From Tethya wilhelma (taxonomy: Eukaryota > Porifera > Demospongiae > Tethyida > Tethyidae): DNA of 64,000 nucleotides. Made by a program: the position numbers and the translations under genes. Under the pieces are notes generated by a model, which saw only the letters and a list, made by a program, of their open reading frames with translations, was not told the DNA's origin and ran no database searches. The DNA lies in assembly GCA_964030475.1 (NCBI GenBank), contig CAXIPT010000005.1, positions 726,705-790,704 on the forward strand, given 5' to 3'. Below, in pieces: positions 36,805-49,560 of the stretch; the first letter of the stretch is position 1, and each line of letters starts with the position of its first letter.

Positions 36805-37390
36805 ACCACAATTTCCACATAATTTCGGTGAGAACGTTTAGCTAATTTACGCGAGCTTCTCAACGTGTGAGACACGCCCACTGGTTGGCAAAAGCGTGCT
36901 CTCTATGCGTTTGCCATAGAAAAATCTAGTATCAAAATTGTTTCAAAATAGCTTTGTTTTCCAGCGTTTGAAGGCTAAATTGAAAGAACTTGCCCTGGAG
37001 AAGCTATATTTTGTTGAAATAGCCTCCGAAAGCGATCCCTTCTCGACAGGTAACGTTCAGTAAGTTGGCCATACATTTCAATGGGGCCGTGTAAGCCACG
37101 CCCACTGGTTGGCACCATAGAAAATGTATGGTAGACTTTCTGAACGTTACCTGTCAAGGAGGGATCGTTTTCGGGGCTATTTCAGCAAAATACAGCTTTT
37201 CTAGGATGAGTTCTTTGATTTTAGCCTTCAAATGCAGAAAAACGAAGCTATTTTGCAACAATTTTGATACTCGATTTTTCTATGGCAAACCCATAGAGAA
37301 CATGCTTTTTGCCAACCAGTGGGCGTGTCTCACACTTGAGAAGCTCGCGTAAATTAGCTAAACGTTCTCACCGAAATTATGTAAACTATA
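36805..37390. mobile_element. Large foldback element
   Basis: The left arm (ataatttcggtgagaacg, tagctaatttacgcgagctt) is repeated in reverse complement at 37325-37385. The arms run about 270-290 bp each towards a centre near 37090. Divergence is low. The phrase cacgcccactggttggca occurs in both arms and at the centre. No ORF. It sits between the 5' end of gene I and the 3' end of gene J. Confidence 0.85.
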
Positions 37391-37405
37391 CTAATGGACA
37401 ATGTA

Positions 37406-39162
37406 TTAAATCAGCCAATGATGAACAGCACATACAATAAATGGTAACACTACTGAAACTGATATAGCTGCTACTCTGGTTCCAGCCAGAGATATAGTCG
37501 TACTAGATAGGGTCACAATTGGTGGCATGGTTTTCTCAGCTGTAGTGGAGTCATCTGCACATTATACAGGGTAAAGCATTAATCAAATTTCCAATGTCAT
37601 AATCCTTGCACTAAATCTACCTATACACTCTAACCACATGACATTGTACTGGCTATACTTGAAACGCACATGGCTATGCAGCAGTCTTAAATAATTTATG
37701 CTGATGTAATGATTACCTAATCTCACAGATTCCGATGGCTCACTAAATCGTCCTGTTCCCAGCTCAGAAGTGGCCGCCACTTCAAACTGGTACCTCCCTC
37801 TGGCCCTCAGGCCGTGACCACTGCTAGTGATGACCAGTACCACATCATGGCCGACCTGTTGGCCACGCCCATCACGTAGGGGGACAAGAGAGTCCACATA
37901 GCGGCGCTCATCAATTGGTATCACCTCCTGAGTGGGGATGCCCCTCTCGTTATTAGAGGAGTCTGTGATTTCGGTGATGTTTACGACAAAGTGTGTGATG
38001 GGCCGTGAGCCAAACCTCACAGAGAAGGAGAGGGTGACAGAGTGAGTGGTCACTGAGGTGATGGAGGGTCTGGATGGCATGCCAGGGAAGGCTGGGTGGA
38101 GTGGGTGGGTGGAGAGAATGAGGAAATGATTGTCAGCTAGTTTAAATTTAACTATGATTTGATACACTGCGTATCTGGTAACATAGGCTAAATAAAATAA
38201 TGAAGCTATACACATGTATTTATTTCCTAAATACAAATGTGTGCCATGGAATACCAAAGTAGTAGCAAACAACCTTTGAAAGGGCAACATAATTCTATAT
38301 ATAGCTGTTCTGCCCCTTGACCTTACCCAGTGGTGTAGTGGCAGAGGCAGTGAACCTGACTGGCTGTGAGAACTGTTCATTGGAGAGGATGGCAGTGAAG
38401 TTATAGGTGCTGAGGGGGTTGAGGCCACGCACCTCAAACATCTCATGAGTCACATTCAGATCAAAGATCTGCACTCTCACTCCATTCAGACTGACCTAAG
38501 GAAAGAAAAAGAAAAAAGAAAAAATGATACTAGTACATGACTGGCAAAGGTCATCAAGTATAAAAACTGCACTACACACAAACTGATTACTTCACTGATG
38601 CTACTACATTGTACTTTGAGGATGCACAAACTTACTTCCACTCTGAATTCTGTGATATCTGATCCTCCATCAAACTCCAGTTCCCATTCCAGCAGCACTG
38701 AACGATCATCCTCTTGAGCAGTGGCATTGAAGAACGACAGACTGGGAGCTATAATTGTGTGTGTGGAAATAAAAACCAAAGTGATTCATTTGAGAATCGA
38801 TCACAACATTGCTGTTTGTTAGTAAGCAGACATCAAGAGAGTAGGAGAACTTTGTACAAACAACAAGCACATCAAAGAGGATATATAGAGAAACAGAAAT
38901 GGATGGTGCGTGCATACATGTATTAAAGATGAATCTGCAAAGATAAGTTACTTTGAAGTGAATTCACCCTTGTATGATAAATTTTGCATAACGGTAATCT
39001 ATTTGTTCTCTTACGTCTTGCTGGTGGCATGTGAGTGGCAATGTTGGATGGTTCGCTGACCCCAGCCAGGTTAGAGGCTCTCAGTCTGATCTCATAGCTC
39101 TCACCAGGAAGAAGATTGAGCAGCTCACCACTAGTTTCATTGCCAAGAAAAGTTTGATCCGA
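37406..39162 (-). CDS. Gene J: partial FN3 copy of gene I with a hydrophobic C-terminus (5' missing)
   Basis: Exons complement(37406..37554, 37717..38091, 38327..38495, 38636..38748, 39015..39162). The four upstream exons are near-identical to gene I exons for one and a half split FN3 domains and the next FN3; three have the same lengths and the 37717..38091 exon is 12 nt longer (extra GQQVG region). Instead of the gene I span and long tail, the last exon encodes a Thr/Ser-rich stretch then VAAISVSVVLPFIVCAVHHWLI and stops. That end could be a GPI-anchor signal or a tail-less membrane span. The upstream part is cut by an n at 39171, so signal peptide and Ig exons are not seen. A membrane-held, non-signalling relative of gene I is the simplest reading. 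Confidence 0.7.
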
Positions 39163-39171
39163 CTACAAGCN

Positions 39172-41166
39172 ATACTGTTACTTAGGAGATAGCAAAGTCT
39201 TATATACCGGAGTGGTCTATGCTAGTATAATAATTAGCCCGGAGTAGTTTTAAAACATTGGTCAGCCTAGGTAACAGTATATAAAGACAATCATAATTAT
39301 ACCAATGGGTCCATCATGCATATAACTATTATAATCAGAGATGTGCAAATGTGTGAAACATACATAATCATACGTACGGTAGTACGTATAGTAGGAATGG
39401 GCCGACTGTCCCATTGACACAATACAAAATGTTCATGCTTATAAACTTTCAGGGAAACAAGGCTAAGCCTTCAAATGCATTTTATAGCCTCTCCCAGACA
39501 GTTTACTTACTGTATTAACCAAGAAAACTGGCAGAAAGTTTCTGGAGCACTCTGGAGAGAGCGCTGGCGAGAAGCCACAAGAGTGCAATTTTGTTCTCCT
39601 TCCTTCCTTCCTTCCTTCCTTCCTTCCTAACTGACTTACTTGAACGCGATTTCCAGACAAACTAAAGGCATTGAGCCAACTTTAACTATATAGTGAGACT
39701 TCATTTCATCTGTAGTACGTCCTTTTTGACTTGTTAGCTGGCGAAAAGGCAGCAAACAAAATCTAGGCAGCTTTGAAAATCTCGATATAAAATACTGTAC
39801 TTTTATTTAGCCATTTTTATGTAGGTAAAGGTCATCAATAGACCACGTGGTTTGCAATTACTTATAATGCGCATGCGCATTAAATGTACAGTTCTGCTTT
39901 TTGTATACAACTAGTCTCTGCTGTATGAATACAATTGAGCACCTTGGTGTTTAAAAAAGTGAATGAACAAGTATAGTAAAAATTTATAAAAATTAGAAGT
40001 GTAGGAATGGGCAGTGCGGTAAAAAGCAATGAAACAAGGTAAGTCTCTGAATTTCGGCACATGACTACTTCATTTTTTGTACCCAACTCTTATACATTAC
40101 TGTGTACCTACATTCTACATACTTGTTACTTTATCCAAATTAGTCAAGTGATTGCTTGCATTGACTCATCAGCCAAATGACCGACGCTATAATGATGGAA
40201 TTCAAACTTGTAATTGACTCATTAAATGAAGTAGTCATTTGCCGAAATTCAGAGACTTACCTTGTTTCATTGCTTTTTACCGCACTGCCCATTCCTACAC
40301 TTCTAATTTTTATAAATTTTTACTATACTTGTATTATTATGCATGTTGGTCTCTTGGGAATTGTGCTTAAAGTTTGTGGACTTTGACCTGATTTTATATA
40401 CTGATGCAATATGCATAGTTTGCACTTTACCTGTACTCCATCCAGTCACATGATTATGAATAGTAATACACTTTATTAATAATAAGTACACCCTGTTTAT
40501 GGTTTAGTTCAGATCTACTGAAGCAGTTTATTGTTCAAGGGGATTGAACCAGGGAATTTTATATGAGGTCATATTGCTGTTCATGCAATTTCATGAGTTA
40601 AGTTAATTTTTTTACACTCTTACTATAGAGTTCACAGATATATATTCATATGCCAAGTTGCCCTTTTATGTACGTCTGCATCGTAATAATTATGGTTGTG
40701 TTGCAGGCAGTATATATAGTACATAGCACCATTATTACAAGGTTGGTGTATACAAGGAGCTTGAGTGCATGTGGCTTGCTTGCTTCACTTGCCACGCTCC
40801 CCTAAGGGAAGCATGCAGTCATTCAAAAGCTAGCAATCAGCCTGAGGACGACAATCAGGTTGATCGACTGCTGAGCTGGCACATGTACACAGTAATTAGT
40901 AAGACAATCCTAATATCAGTTTGTGCATGCATGGTGGTGCTGTTTTTGGAAGATGCCTGCATGCTTCTGATCATGCAGCTGGCTCAGTTCAAAAGGATCA
41001 AAACTCAATTTCTGAACATTTTGGAGCACCAGTACTTGTAACTAGCACTGTATAAGCTAGCTCTGAGTCGTAATTAGTATAGGCACTCTCTTCTTAGCAT
41101 CTGTTCTCCATAATAATTATTTAGCTATAGAGGTTGCATCACTTCCAGTGAACTCCCGTTACGTAC
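39172..41166. repeat. Inverted near-copy of 56811-57905, bounded by n on both sides
   Basis: The sequence between n 39171 and n 41167 is reverse-complementary to 56811-57905 over its length (for example ggttgcatcacttccag near 41130 and its complement near 56840; aaaacattggtcagcct near 39250 and its complement near 57810). It differs mainly by the composite MITE at 39362-40340. No gene was recognised in either copy. Confidence 0.85.
39362..40340. mobile_element. Long composite MITE with a matching empty site
   Basis: Left end near ATAATCATACGTACGGTAGT, right end near TTTTTACTATACTTG. The inner foldback begins at about 39965. The inverted paralogous segment lacks it, reading straight across at about 57717-57725. 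A CTTC tetranucleotide tract lies inside (39595-39628). Confidence 0.85.
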
Positions 41167-41684
41167 NTATGATTGAAGAGCTTAGTCGCACCATGCATTT
41201 CAATGCATTCTGACTTCCCATTTGGTTTCCGGCCAGGGCGGGGCATAAACTTTGAATTACGCGCGCTTTAAGTGTATTATACCAAGCAATTATCTTCTCT
41301 GCATGGTAACTTCCAGATTGTCAACAGATAGATCCGCATCATCTACTATGGCCAGTAGGCAGTTGGATTCCAACAGTCCCATCAAAGGAGATGGAATAAT
41401 GGATGATAGTGATGACTCGCCGTGCAGCAGTGATGATTAATTTTATAATCACTAAAAATTGCTAAATTCACTACAACATGGACTAAAATCAATGGCCGGC
41501 ACACTACTGACTAAAAACACAATAGAAACAGAAATAGAACCTATTGCCATGAAAAAAGAAAAAAAATTGTGTTAAAATAACTACAACATGGACTAAAATC
41601 AATGGTCGGCACACTATGACAAAACACAATAGAAACAGAAACTGAGTACAATTGAAAACAAACAACATGTAGGTTACTTGAGGA

Positions 41685-42217
41685 TCAACTCTCACTTTCA
41701 ACATCAATCTTGTCATCACTGTTGGTCACAGGAGCTCTGTTGGTCACAGGAGCTATGAAAGTTACAAATACAGGCTCTCCTTAATTACACTTGCATAAAA
41801 TTGACATGGGTTCCTCTACTTAGAGACTGCTGTACATGCATGGCCACACATTGTCCCAATCTATACAACTTACGAAAAATACGGACGGTTTTTGGCGCTG
41901 GTGACAAGTCTTCTTGATGTACATGATGTGCTTTTCCCTATTCATCGAACAAAAAAATCAATACTAAAACAACGGCTATAATTATTATGTGACAGGTAGA
42001 TGTCGTCTGGATAATTACCGTAGGAGGAACAATACACAGAGATTCTGGAGGATCTGTTTCCTGTGGGTTGCCTGGCGGGTATTGTACACACCTATAGGTA
42101 CACAGAAATGAATGAGCCATTTAAGCTACACAGAAAATGGCACACAATTACCTTTGATTAGGGTCAAACTTCATAGGTTTGACCGACTGCAATGAGGGTG
42201 ACTCTTGTCCTTCACTG

Positions 42218-42298
<81 letters not shown>

Positions 42299-43855
42299 TA
42301 AAGGATGCATGAGTTGTGAGTTGGCAGCGGTAGAACAGTCAATAATACCTATACCTTTGAATACTTCCAGAGTCACCGCTAGCTTCAGTGGGAGGTGATT
42401 TGACAGACTCTCCCTCATCCAAAGGTGCTGATGATGAGTCCATATCCTCTTGTCCCTCAGCCTCCTTCTTATTATCTCCTGGCTCAGCAGCCCAAGGATG
42501 TGGTTTCGCATCAACAAACTGTTCCATATGCTCACGATCAAGCGAATGAGTGATAGGCTCCTCTATGTCTCTCTGTACTGAGAGTTTACGGGAAGCATTT
42601 CTTTTCTGTGTGTCGGATTCCACATGAACCATATTTCCCTATGAGGCATTGTAAAAAAAAATAATAGTACAATATTATATAGATATCATAGTGTTATACA
42701 TGACATGAAATTAAACATACCTCAGATTCAGATGAAGATGGAGTTGGAGTTTGAGATGGGTTGGTGGTCGGTACAACACCTGGAGTATCTCGTGTAACAG
42801 TATCACGCACTACTATGGATTGTACAGGGCAGCAGCCAGCTCTTCGACAACACCTATCTGAGTTCACTACAGCTAGCACCATTGTAATAGGACATACACA
42901 ACACATTCCCAACACCAAGATTGAGAATATCACAGCTAGTGCCACCACGGTATGATCATCTAAACTGCTATCTTCACGTTCCTCTGTTACAGTAGTAGTA
43001 TCTGTTGAGTTAATCTTAGGTTCTTTTGTAGTATCCATTGGGTTAGCAGTACTGGATTGAGTCCCTGTAGCTACATGTATGTGTGTGCATGACATTGCGG
43101 AGAGTATAAAGCAGCAGTATAATGTGAAATGATAACAATGCAAACATGTTCTGGTATCATCCTTGAGCAACTATTAATGTGCATACTCTGTTTTGTTTGT
43201 GTTGTTGGGGTTTCAAGCCCAATGATATAAAGATAAGCAACATTGCTCTGAACTTGAGTAGGATTCGTTGCCGGACCAGTTTGACATGCTACACCAAGTC
43301 TATTGTTGTCCAGAGTAGCAAGAACTTGGAGGGTAGAGAATAGGGATAGTAGGTTGCTGCCAGGGCTGAGAGTGACAATATTTCGACTTGAGTAGTTAGT
43401 CACTTGTTGTCCAGTCGAGTCCCACACGATCCATTGTATGACAACAGTGCCTCGTACTTCACAGTAAAACTGAGCAGTCTCGCCTAGTTCTGCACGTTGA
43501 TCAACAGGTTCAACAGCAAAACCTAAATATAGACATCAGGTATTATACAGCATTTAAAGCTTTTGACTGAAACAAAGTTGTGCATTGTCTCCTCACAACT
43601 AAAACTTACGTACAGGATTGTTCTGAACTCGTGGAACACTGCGAACCATCCTCCATTTCCACAACGGCAACAACAAACAATAGTAAAAAGCTACAATATG
43701 GAAAAAAACATATTGATCTTACATTAATTTCGTCTTGAAATGCTTGGCATACAATAAAGCTAATTGTTGAAACCGATAATAAAAAAACGGTATTATGTTA
43801 CTACTATAATTACTATTATTAGGCATTGTATATACCCACCCTCATAGGTTGTCAT
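41685..43855 (-). CDS. Gene K: single-Ig receptor with long multi-exon tail
   Basis: Nine exons, complement(41685..41752, 41874..41937, 42019..42091, 42152..42217, 42355..42638, 42721..43070, 43187..43522, 43614..43690, 43836..43855); 1338 nt, 445 aa, frames fully consistent. The hydrophobic signal (FLLLFVVAVV) is in exon 2 and depends on donors GTATAT and GTACGT, so the extreme N-terminus is less sure. Ig: FYCEV, QWIVWD, GVACQT. Thr-rich stalk; membrane span (VVALAVIFSILVLGMCCVCPI) followed by a Cys pair CCRRAGCC. The ~270-aa tail is acidic and Pro/Ser-rich with a short repeat APVTN. No clear Y-x-x-hydrophobic pair. Divergent from gene M, starts 1.3 kb apart. The tail exon 42152..42217 is preceded by a microsatellite that forms most of its intron. 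Confidence 0.82.
42218..42297. repeat. (CA)n microsatellite in gene K intron
   Basis: About 38 CA units abutting the acceptor of exon 42152..42217 on the minus strand. Confidence 0.95.
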
Positions 43856-44665
43856 CAGCTATAAAAACATGTTTTGAGGGAATACAAAGTTCACAGCTAC
43901 TACTATTCAAGTGCCTAAACATTAATGTTGCATCATCCAGATGCACAATTTGGGTTTGATCACGAGAAATTTGAGCTAATTTCGCAGATAAATTTCATAT
44001 GCAGATATAAACGTGAAGAATTCATGAAAATTACAACTGGTCTTGATTTAAGACGCTTTCTACAGCTTTCTACGCTTTTATGCCTTGAAAAGGAATCCTT
44101 CCCTCTCCTGTTATTTTGTCAGAGTAGCTGCTAAAAGTTGTTAGAAAAAGTGATCTATGCACCCAGGAAACAATATCACGTGATCTCATTTATATAGCCT
44201 GCAATCAGAGGAGGTTCCACAGGGTCAACAGGTCAAGTTATTAGTATCACATGCGCCATATATCATGTATTGCGGAATGAGTTTACCATTGCACCCCTAG
44301 CTTACAGGGATAAAAACAAGCCTATACACTTCCTATCATCTTTATGCTTGTTTTAAACTATTGCGCACTTCAAAAGATTCATCCAAGACGGCATATGCAT
44401 GACCTTTGACCTTTATCTTTTTATTAGCCTGACTTGTCACTCTCTCAAGTTGTTTGAGGCACTTTTAGCGACTTATCTTTGTCATCTTAGAACTTACGAG
44501 ATCCCAACAACTACAGACAGCTATTAGAGGGCAAGTAGAAACTAGCTTGCACGGAGAAAGGAATGTAATTAACGATGGAATTAAGCTTGACCTTTTGACC
44601 CTGTGGAACCTCCTCTGACCTGCAAAATGGCCAGTGGATCCTCTGGCACACCACACACACACACN

Positions 44666-44752
<87 letters not shown>

Positions 44753-45178
44753 CCAACAAAATAACGTTGCTGTTTTCGATCACTAGATATAATGTATTTG
44801 TATACCTGATGAATGACTTCATCTTCAGACTTTACTTGTTTGCTTGAGTCGACCAAGTTTGACTAGACAGCGGCTTGATGACTGAGCTACCAATACACGG
44901 CCAAAAACAACCCGGTGAGATGCTTGCTGCTGCCTCTTACCTCGGACCTTTGGTTAGTTTGGCCCCACCAAACATGTACGGTACTGTTGCACTGGACCAA
45001 AGAGACTTGGCGCTATTTCTCGAGTTCTTCTCCCGTATTAGGCAAGATCATAAACAAAAAACGGCCGTACGGTAGTGTAATTTACGGGCCGGGTTTGGGC
45101 GGAGTCTGAGCATGCGCGCATGTGCACAAAGAAATTTACTTTCAAGGTGTAGTGCAGTCATAAAAGTGATTAGATGCA
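43856..45178. other. Spacer between divergent genes K and M
   Basis: Includes an inverted repeat of about 32 bp (44210-44241 versus 44586-44617, gaggttccacagggtca type), a CA microsatellite (44652-44747) with an ambiguous base at 44665, and an ORF 44875..45075 on the plus strand (MTELPIHGQKQPGEML...) that I cannot assign. CpG-rich sequence at 45060-45125 may be the gene M promoter. Confidence 0.6.
44652..44747. repeat. (CA)n microsatellite
   Basis: About 48 CA units with an n at 44665. Confidence 0.97.
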
Positions 45179-47403
45179 ATGGCTTTTCTTTATTTAGGCC
45201 TACTATCAGTTGCAAGTACTATCAGTGTAGTCATATCAGCTTGTAAGTTGAAATCAATAAAGGAAAATACCATATGTCATCACTACAATGTCATATATAG
45301 TTATGTTTGATATGATCCTTACAGCTATCACACTGTTACCAGTTTCAAAAACCACTCCACTTAATGCTACTACTTCCTTTGAGTGTGCAACAAGTGGGGG
45401 CCCTCTCTATTGGATAGTAGATGGCACAGAACATACCAGAAGATGGAACGATGGAATAAGATTCACTACAAGACAGATCAGTGCGACTGAATTCATGTCA
45501 ACACTGTACATAGATGCCACACCAGCTAACAACAACACTCAAGTCCAATGTGCTGTCCTGAACATCATAAGTTCTCCAGTTTTTCTTTTAATACAAGGTG
45601 GGTTGCATGGCATGACATGAGCTATAGCTTGGATGATCATGCAACAACAACAAAAAAAAACACATTTTTAATGCAAACCACGTCATACTATGTACCTATA
45701 GGAAGGCTGCTACCTCCTAAAAATCTGAGGGTAAACTCAACCTATTCTGAAATTCATCTCATCTGGGAAGATTCTCTTACACTATTGGATAGTGTTCCAG
45801 GATATTTGGTGACCCTTGTGAACCTTAACACTGGCATTGAGAGGGTATTTAATACTTCTAGCAATGGGTTCACTTTTATCAGAGAGGATTTTGAGCACTG
45901 TGACAGGTTCAGGTGTAAAGTGGTGGGGTACAGTGAAGCTGGGATGGGCTACCAAAGTGAAGGAATCGAAACTACTTTTCTAGGACGTAAGTACATGGCC
46001 ATTACGAGCTGTTGCAGTAACTGTTATTGTTTTTGTTTGATCAAAGATTAAATTATGCCACAAAACAAACATAACTGACAAGCGATTCATTAATATCCCA
46101 AGCATGGTATTATTAAGAACTATATCAGTGCTTCAAGCTATAGCTTAGCTACAGAGTATTATTGTAAACTACTATGAGTTTCCCAAATAAATATTAAAAC
46201 TTTCATAATGTCTACTAGGCAATCTAGCCTCCCACACGCATACACATATCACAGCAACCATCATCACAAGTCCATCAAATGTGTCAGCATCAACAATTAC
46301 TGAGGATTTTCACTGCAGTTTGCTGTGTGATGATCAAAATTTGGTAACATGGTTTGTTAATGACCAAATAGTGACCAAACTTCATCCATCTAGCTACCAA
46401 ACACATTCCAACTACTATGACTGTCGTTCAGGAGCATTGAACTACACAGAGACACTTAGGATTAACATGCCCTCACTTGTTTCAAGTCAACCCATCAATG
46501 ACGAGATAGTGGCGGTTCACTGTGGTGTTGTAAGTCTAGCCGACAAGATTGATAGAGGTGCAGCTCTGTGCTACAGCAGGAGGGCCTTTCTAACAGGTAA
46601 CAAGATAAACAAGCAGGAAATTTTTGTGGTTTTTCTTGTAGTAATGATAATTTTTTGTGATTATTAGCAAAAATTAATCAAAACCAAATAGGGCATTCTA
46701 CAAAAATTTCCTGCTATAACATTATTATGATATCACAAAGAAAATCATTACACTAGTTTATACTCTTAATTTAGTTTCAATTTCTGATACCTGGATTCCA
46801 AGTAGCAGCACACAAGAGCTAACTACACCAAGTGATATCAGTACACAGATGCATACAACAACAGTCTGCAATACATCACCTTCAGGTTTGTATAAATAAT
46901 TTACAAATAAAGTATTTCACTACACATTTTACACGACTGTATTTTCAGAGTCTCATTCGCCAAGTGAAGGTGATAATCAGGGAAGTAATGTGTATGATGG
47001 ACTGACATCTTCTGAGACCAACTTGCTACTCTTTAGAGTGTGCATAGGATTGGCAGTTACATTCGTCTTATTCATAGCCATTTCAATTGGAGTGGTGGTC
47101 TGTATGCTGGTCAAGATATTACGACAAAAAAGTATTGCCACTATAATTATCACTTAATAACTCAAACAATTCCACACACATAAAATTCATACTTATACAG
47201 AAAAGGCTGGAACAAAACTAGACAACCAAATTTATGCAGTACCATTTTTGGACAAAAGGGATAAAGTAAAACCTTCATCAAAGAGAAATGAGGTGGACCC
47301 TAACCAAATGGAAAGGATCTATGATGAACCAAAGACACCCTCCCCTCAACCTGACATGCAAGCCTGTGCTGCATATCATACTACAAAGCATCATCAACAA
47401 TAG
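45179..47403 (+). CDS. Gene M: Ig-FN3-Ig receptor with YAVPF / YDEPKTPSPQP tail
   Basis: Seven exons 45179..45242, 45325..45597, 45702..45986, 46219..46596, 46775..46885, 46949..47131, 47201..47403; 1497 nt, 498 aa, all introns phase 1. Signal peptide; Ig 1 (FECAT, LYWIVDG, VQCAV); FN3 (PPKNLRVN, IHLIWED, CKVVGYSEAGMGYQSEG); Ig-like 2 (FHCSLLC, VTWFVND, VHCGV); Ser/Thr stalk; membrane span (VCIGLAVTFVLFIAISIGVVVCML); tail with IYAVPF, IYDEPKTPSPQP and CAAYHTTKHH. YDEP is the type of site bound by Crk/Nck-class SH2 domains and PSPQP adds a proline motif; both are inferences from known motif classes. Paralogue of N and O with the same exon plan. Confidence 0.9.
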
Positions 47404-47810
47404 GCAATTTCAGTTTTCAGTTTCAAAACAACTCAAACCAATTATGCATATCAGGATACTTCACATTCACTTGAACTTTGAACTTTAATATATAATACTT
47501 GGGCAAAGTCTAGCCTGTAAATCAAGCATGTAAAAATAATAATTATGGACCTCTATACATAAAAAATTATTTTTCCTTGGCTATTCATAAAATGAGCTGT
47601 GTACACACCATAATAGTTTGTTCAGTTTTTACGATAATAATATTAATAATATTATAGTAGTAAGTTTTAGACGATCAATTAACTTAACAGAAAAATTTAC
47701 TGTGTGTAGTAGTGTACTCAGAGTCCATAGTTTTCTTCTCACTGGACCAAGTTTAGGCAAAGGATCTGTAATTACAAAAATACATAAAAGTTAACAGCCT
47801 GGAGATGGCA
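47404..47810. other. Gene M 3' flank
   Basis: AT-rich, no gene recognised on the plus strand. On the minus strand an open stretch from an acceptor at ~47779 (DPLPKLGPVRRKLWTL..., ending LTTIILLILLS) could be a stray terminal exon of gene P but its phase does not match the last visible P exon. Confidence 0.45.
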
Positions 47811-49560
47811 TAGGTGCCAACCTTCAACAAAAAAATCCCGGGACATTAAAACCGCGCGCGCGAATTTTTAGCCACGCCCCCTTTACGTGTTAACCGATTA
47901 CCTGCGGTTGACGCTAAATCGCGTCATCCGCGTGGGTGTTTCAAACCGCGGTTGACGCAAAATCGCGTCAAGGCTGCACTAGCGACTATTTTGCAAGCTA
48001 AGCAATTAGCCCTGAACTTTAAACTTTATATACGAATAGGTAAGGGACTACTCTACTAAATGAAAGGCACCATATGCATGGTGCACAACCCTCGGCGTAT
48101 ATACACTGTGATGAATTATGCAATTATTTATTGCATGCATTATAATGAGGCAATGAGGAAGGATATCGAGGCATGATTGTACGTATACTGTCAGCATTGC
48201 AATCTGAGACTCATGTAAAATACATTTTCTATACTTTACTGCAGCTGTATAACATCGAGGGTGGCATTGCATGCAGACTGTACTGTGCATGGGCGTGGCT
48301 ACTTAGGCAACATCGCGACCATAATATGATCACAAGCTATCTTGCTGCAGAGTTTGCAAAACACAAGCGCTTGGACTAGAAATACTCTGTTACGTCTAAG
48401 CATTTATACTAGAGTCAGTGTCGCTATCTCAGACTTCCAGTGTTCTAGCGAGGTGCAGCTAGCGCACGATCAGGCAACTCTCGTTAGCGCTATAGCTCAC
48501 TATAATTATACGTATGCGTAGTGCTATAGTGGGTGGGGCCACGTAGCCAAAATGGCCGCCCGAGCGATGGCTCGGACTGAAAATCCTGGCATAGCTCAAG
48601 AACTATAAGCTTTTAGCTTCTGATACACATATTTTTTTTAGATGAACATCAGTACTCCATGCTTATGTCCTTAATTTTCAGAGTAGACTTGCTGTTCTTC
48701 AGATTAAGAGTGAACACACACACACACACACACACACACGGAAAAAACGACTACTATAACCCTTTCGGCGTGTTTCACACGCCGAGGGTTAAATATCAAG
48801 TCAGACTTAGAACTGCTAGTAAGGCGTGGCGCTACTCGTCGTTGAGCGACTAACGGTCACGATCTTCGCGATCACGACAGGCGACTTTAGATCGACGTTT
48901 TTTCTACAACACTTCAGAGGATAAGCTTGAAACTTGCTACGTAGGTGCAGGGATAGTTAGGCTATATAGCCATAGCATCGCTTTTGTAAGCGTTGCTGGC
49001 TAGCTGGAAAAAAAGCTTTATACGCGCGGCTATATCCTAGCGTATTTGACCCTCCCGTATGTTAGGCTTTTTTTTACCAGCAAAAGCTTCACTAAGCAAC
49101 AAGACCTGGAGTATAGTAAGCTTGATTGTTGCTTAGCTGTATCATATAAAAAGGTTTGCCTAATCTTTACTTTAGAAGAAAAACAAAAAGAAGGCGTAGC
49201 TACTAAAAATTTAAAATTTTAATTTCGCCGTATGACGTCATTCACTTCAAAAGAATTCAGCGTATAATCGGTTAACACGCCCATTTGTAATTGCAAAAGT
49301 ACAAAGTGCAATTACGATCTTAGCGTGGTAGCGCTTCAGAAAGCTAAGATTATTGCTTTGTTAGCCTTTTTAGGACAGTATAGAGTTGAAAAGGCTAAGT
49401 TTTTGAGATAAATGGTTGCATTTTTCTGGGAAAAGTGCATTTCAGAATCTGTCTGAAATCTGGGACATTTCAGGTAAATTTGGATTTCCGGGCGGGACAC
49501 GGGACAGAGGCTTCAAATCCGGGACTGTCCCGGGAGTTCCAGACAGACAACCGGCACCTA
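47811..49560. mobile_element. ~1.75-kb hAT-like non-autonomous element
   Basis: Ends TAGGTGCC and GGCACCTA in inverted orientation, each followed inward by cccggga-rich text; outside them gagatggca and tgagatggt look like an imperfect target duplication. The interior is CpG-richer than the flanks (aaaccgcggttgacgc twice), has a short hairpin at 48758-48792 (ccctttcggcgtgtttcaca type) and a small CA repeat at 48713-48739. No transposase ORF was found. Confidence 0.6.

Noticed and set aside
44875..45109. Two overlapping plus-strand ORFs before gene M
   Set aside because: No domain, signal peptide or splice partner was recognised, and the frames overlap each other in a CpG-rich promoter-like stretch.
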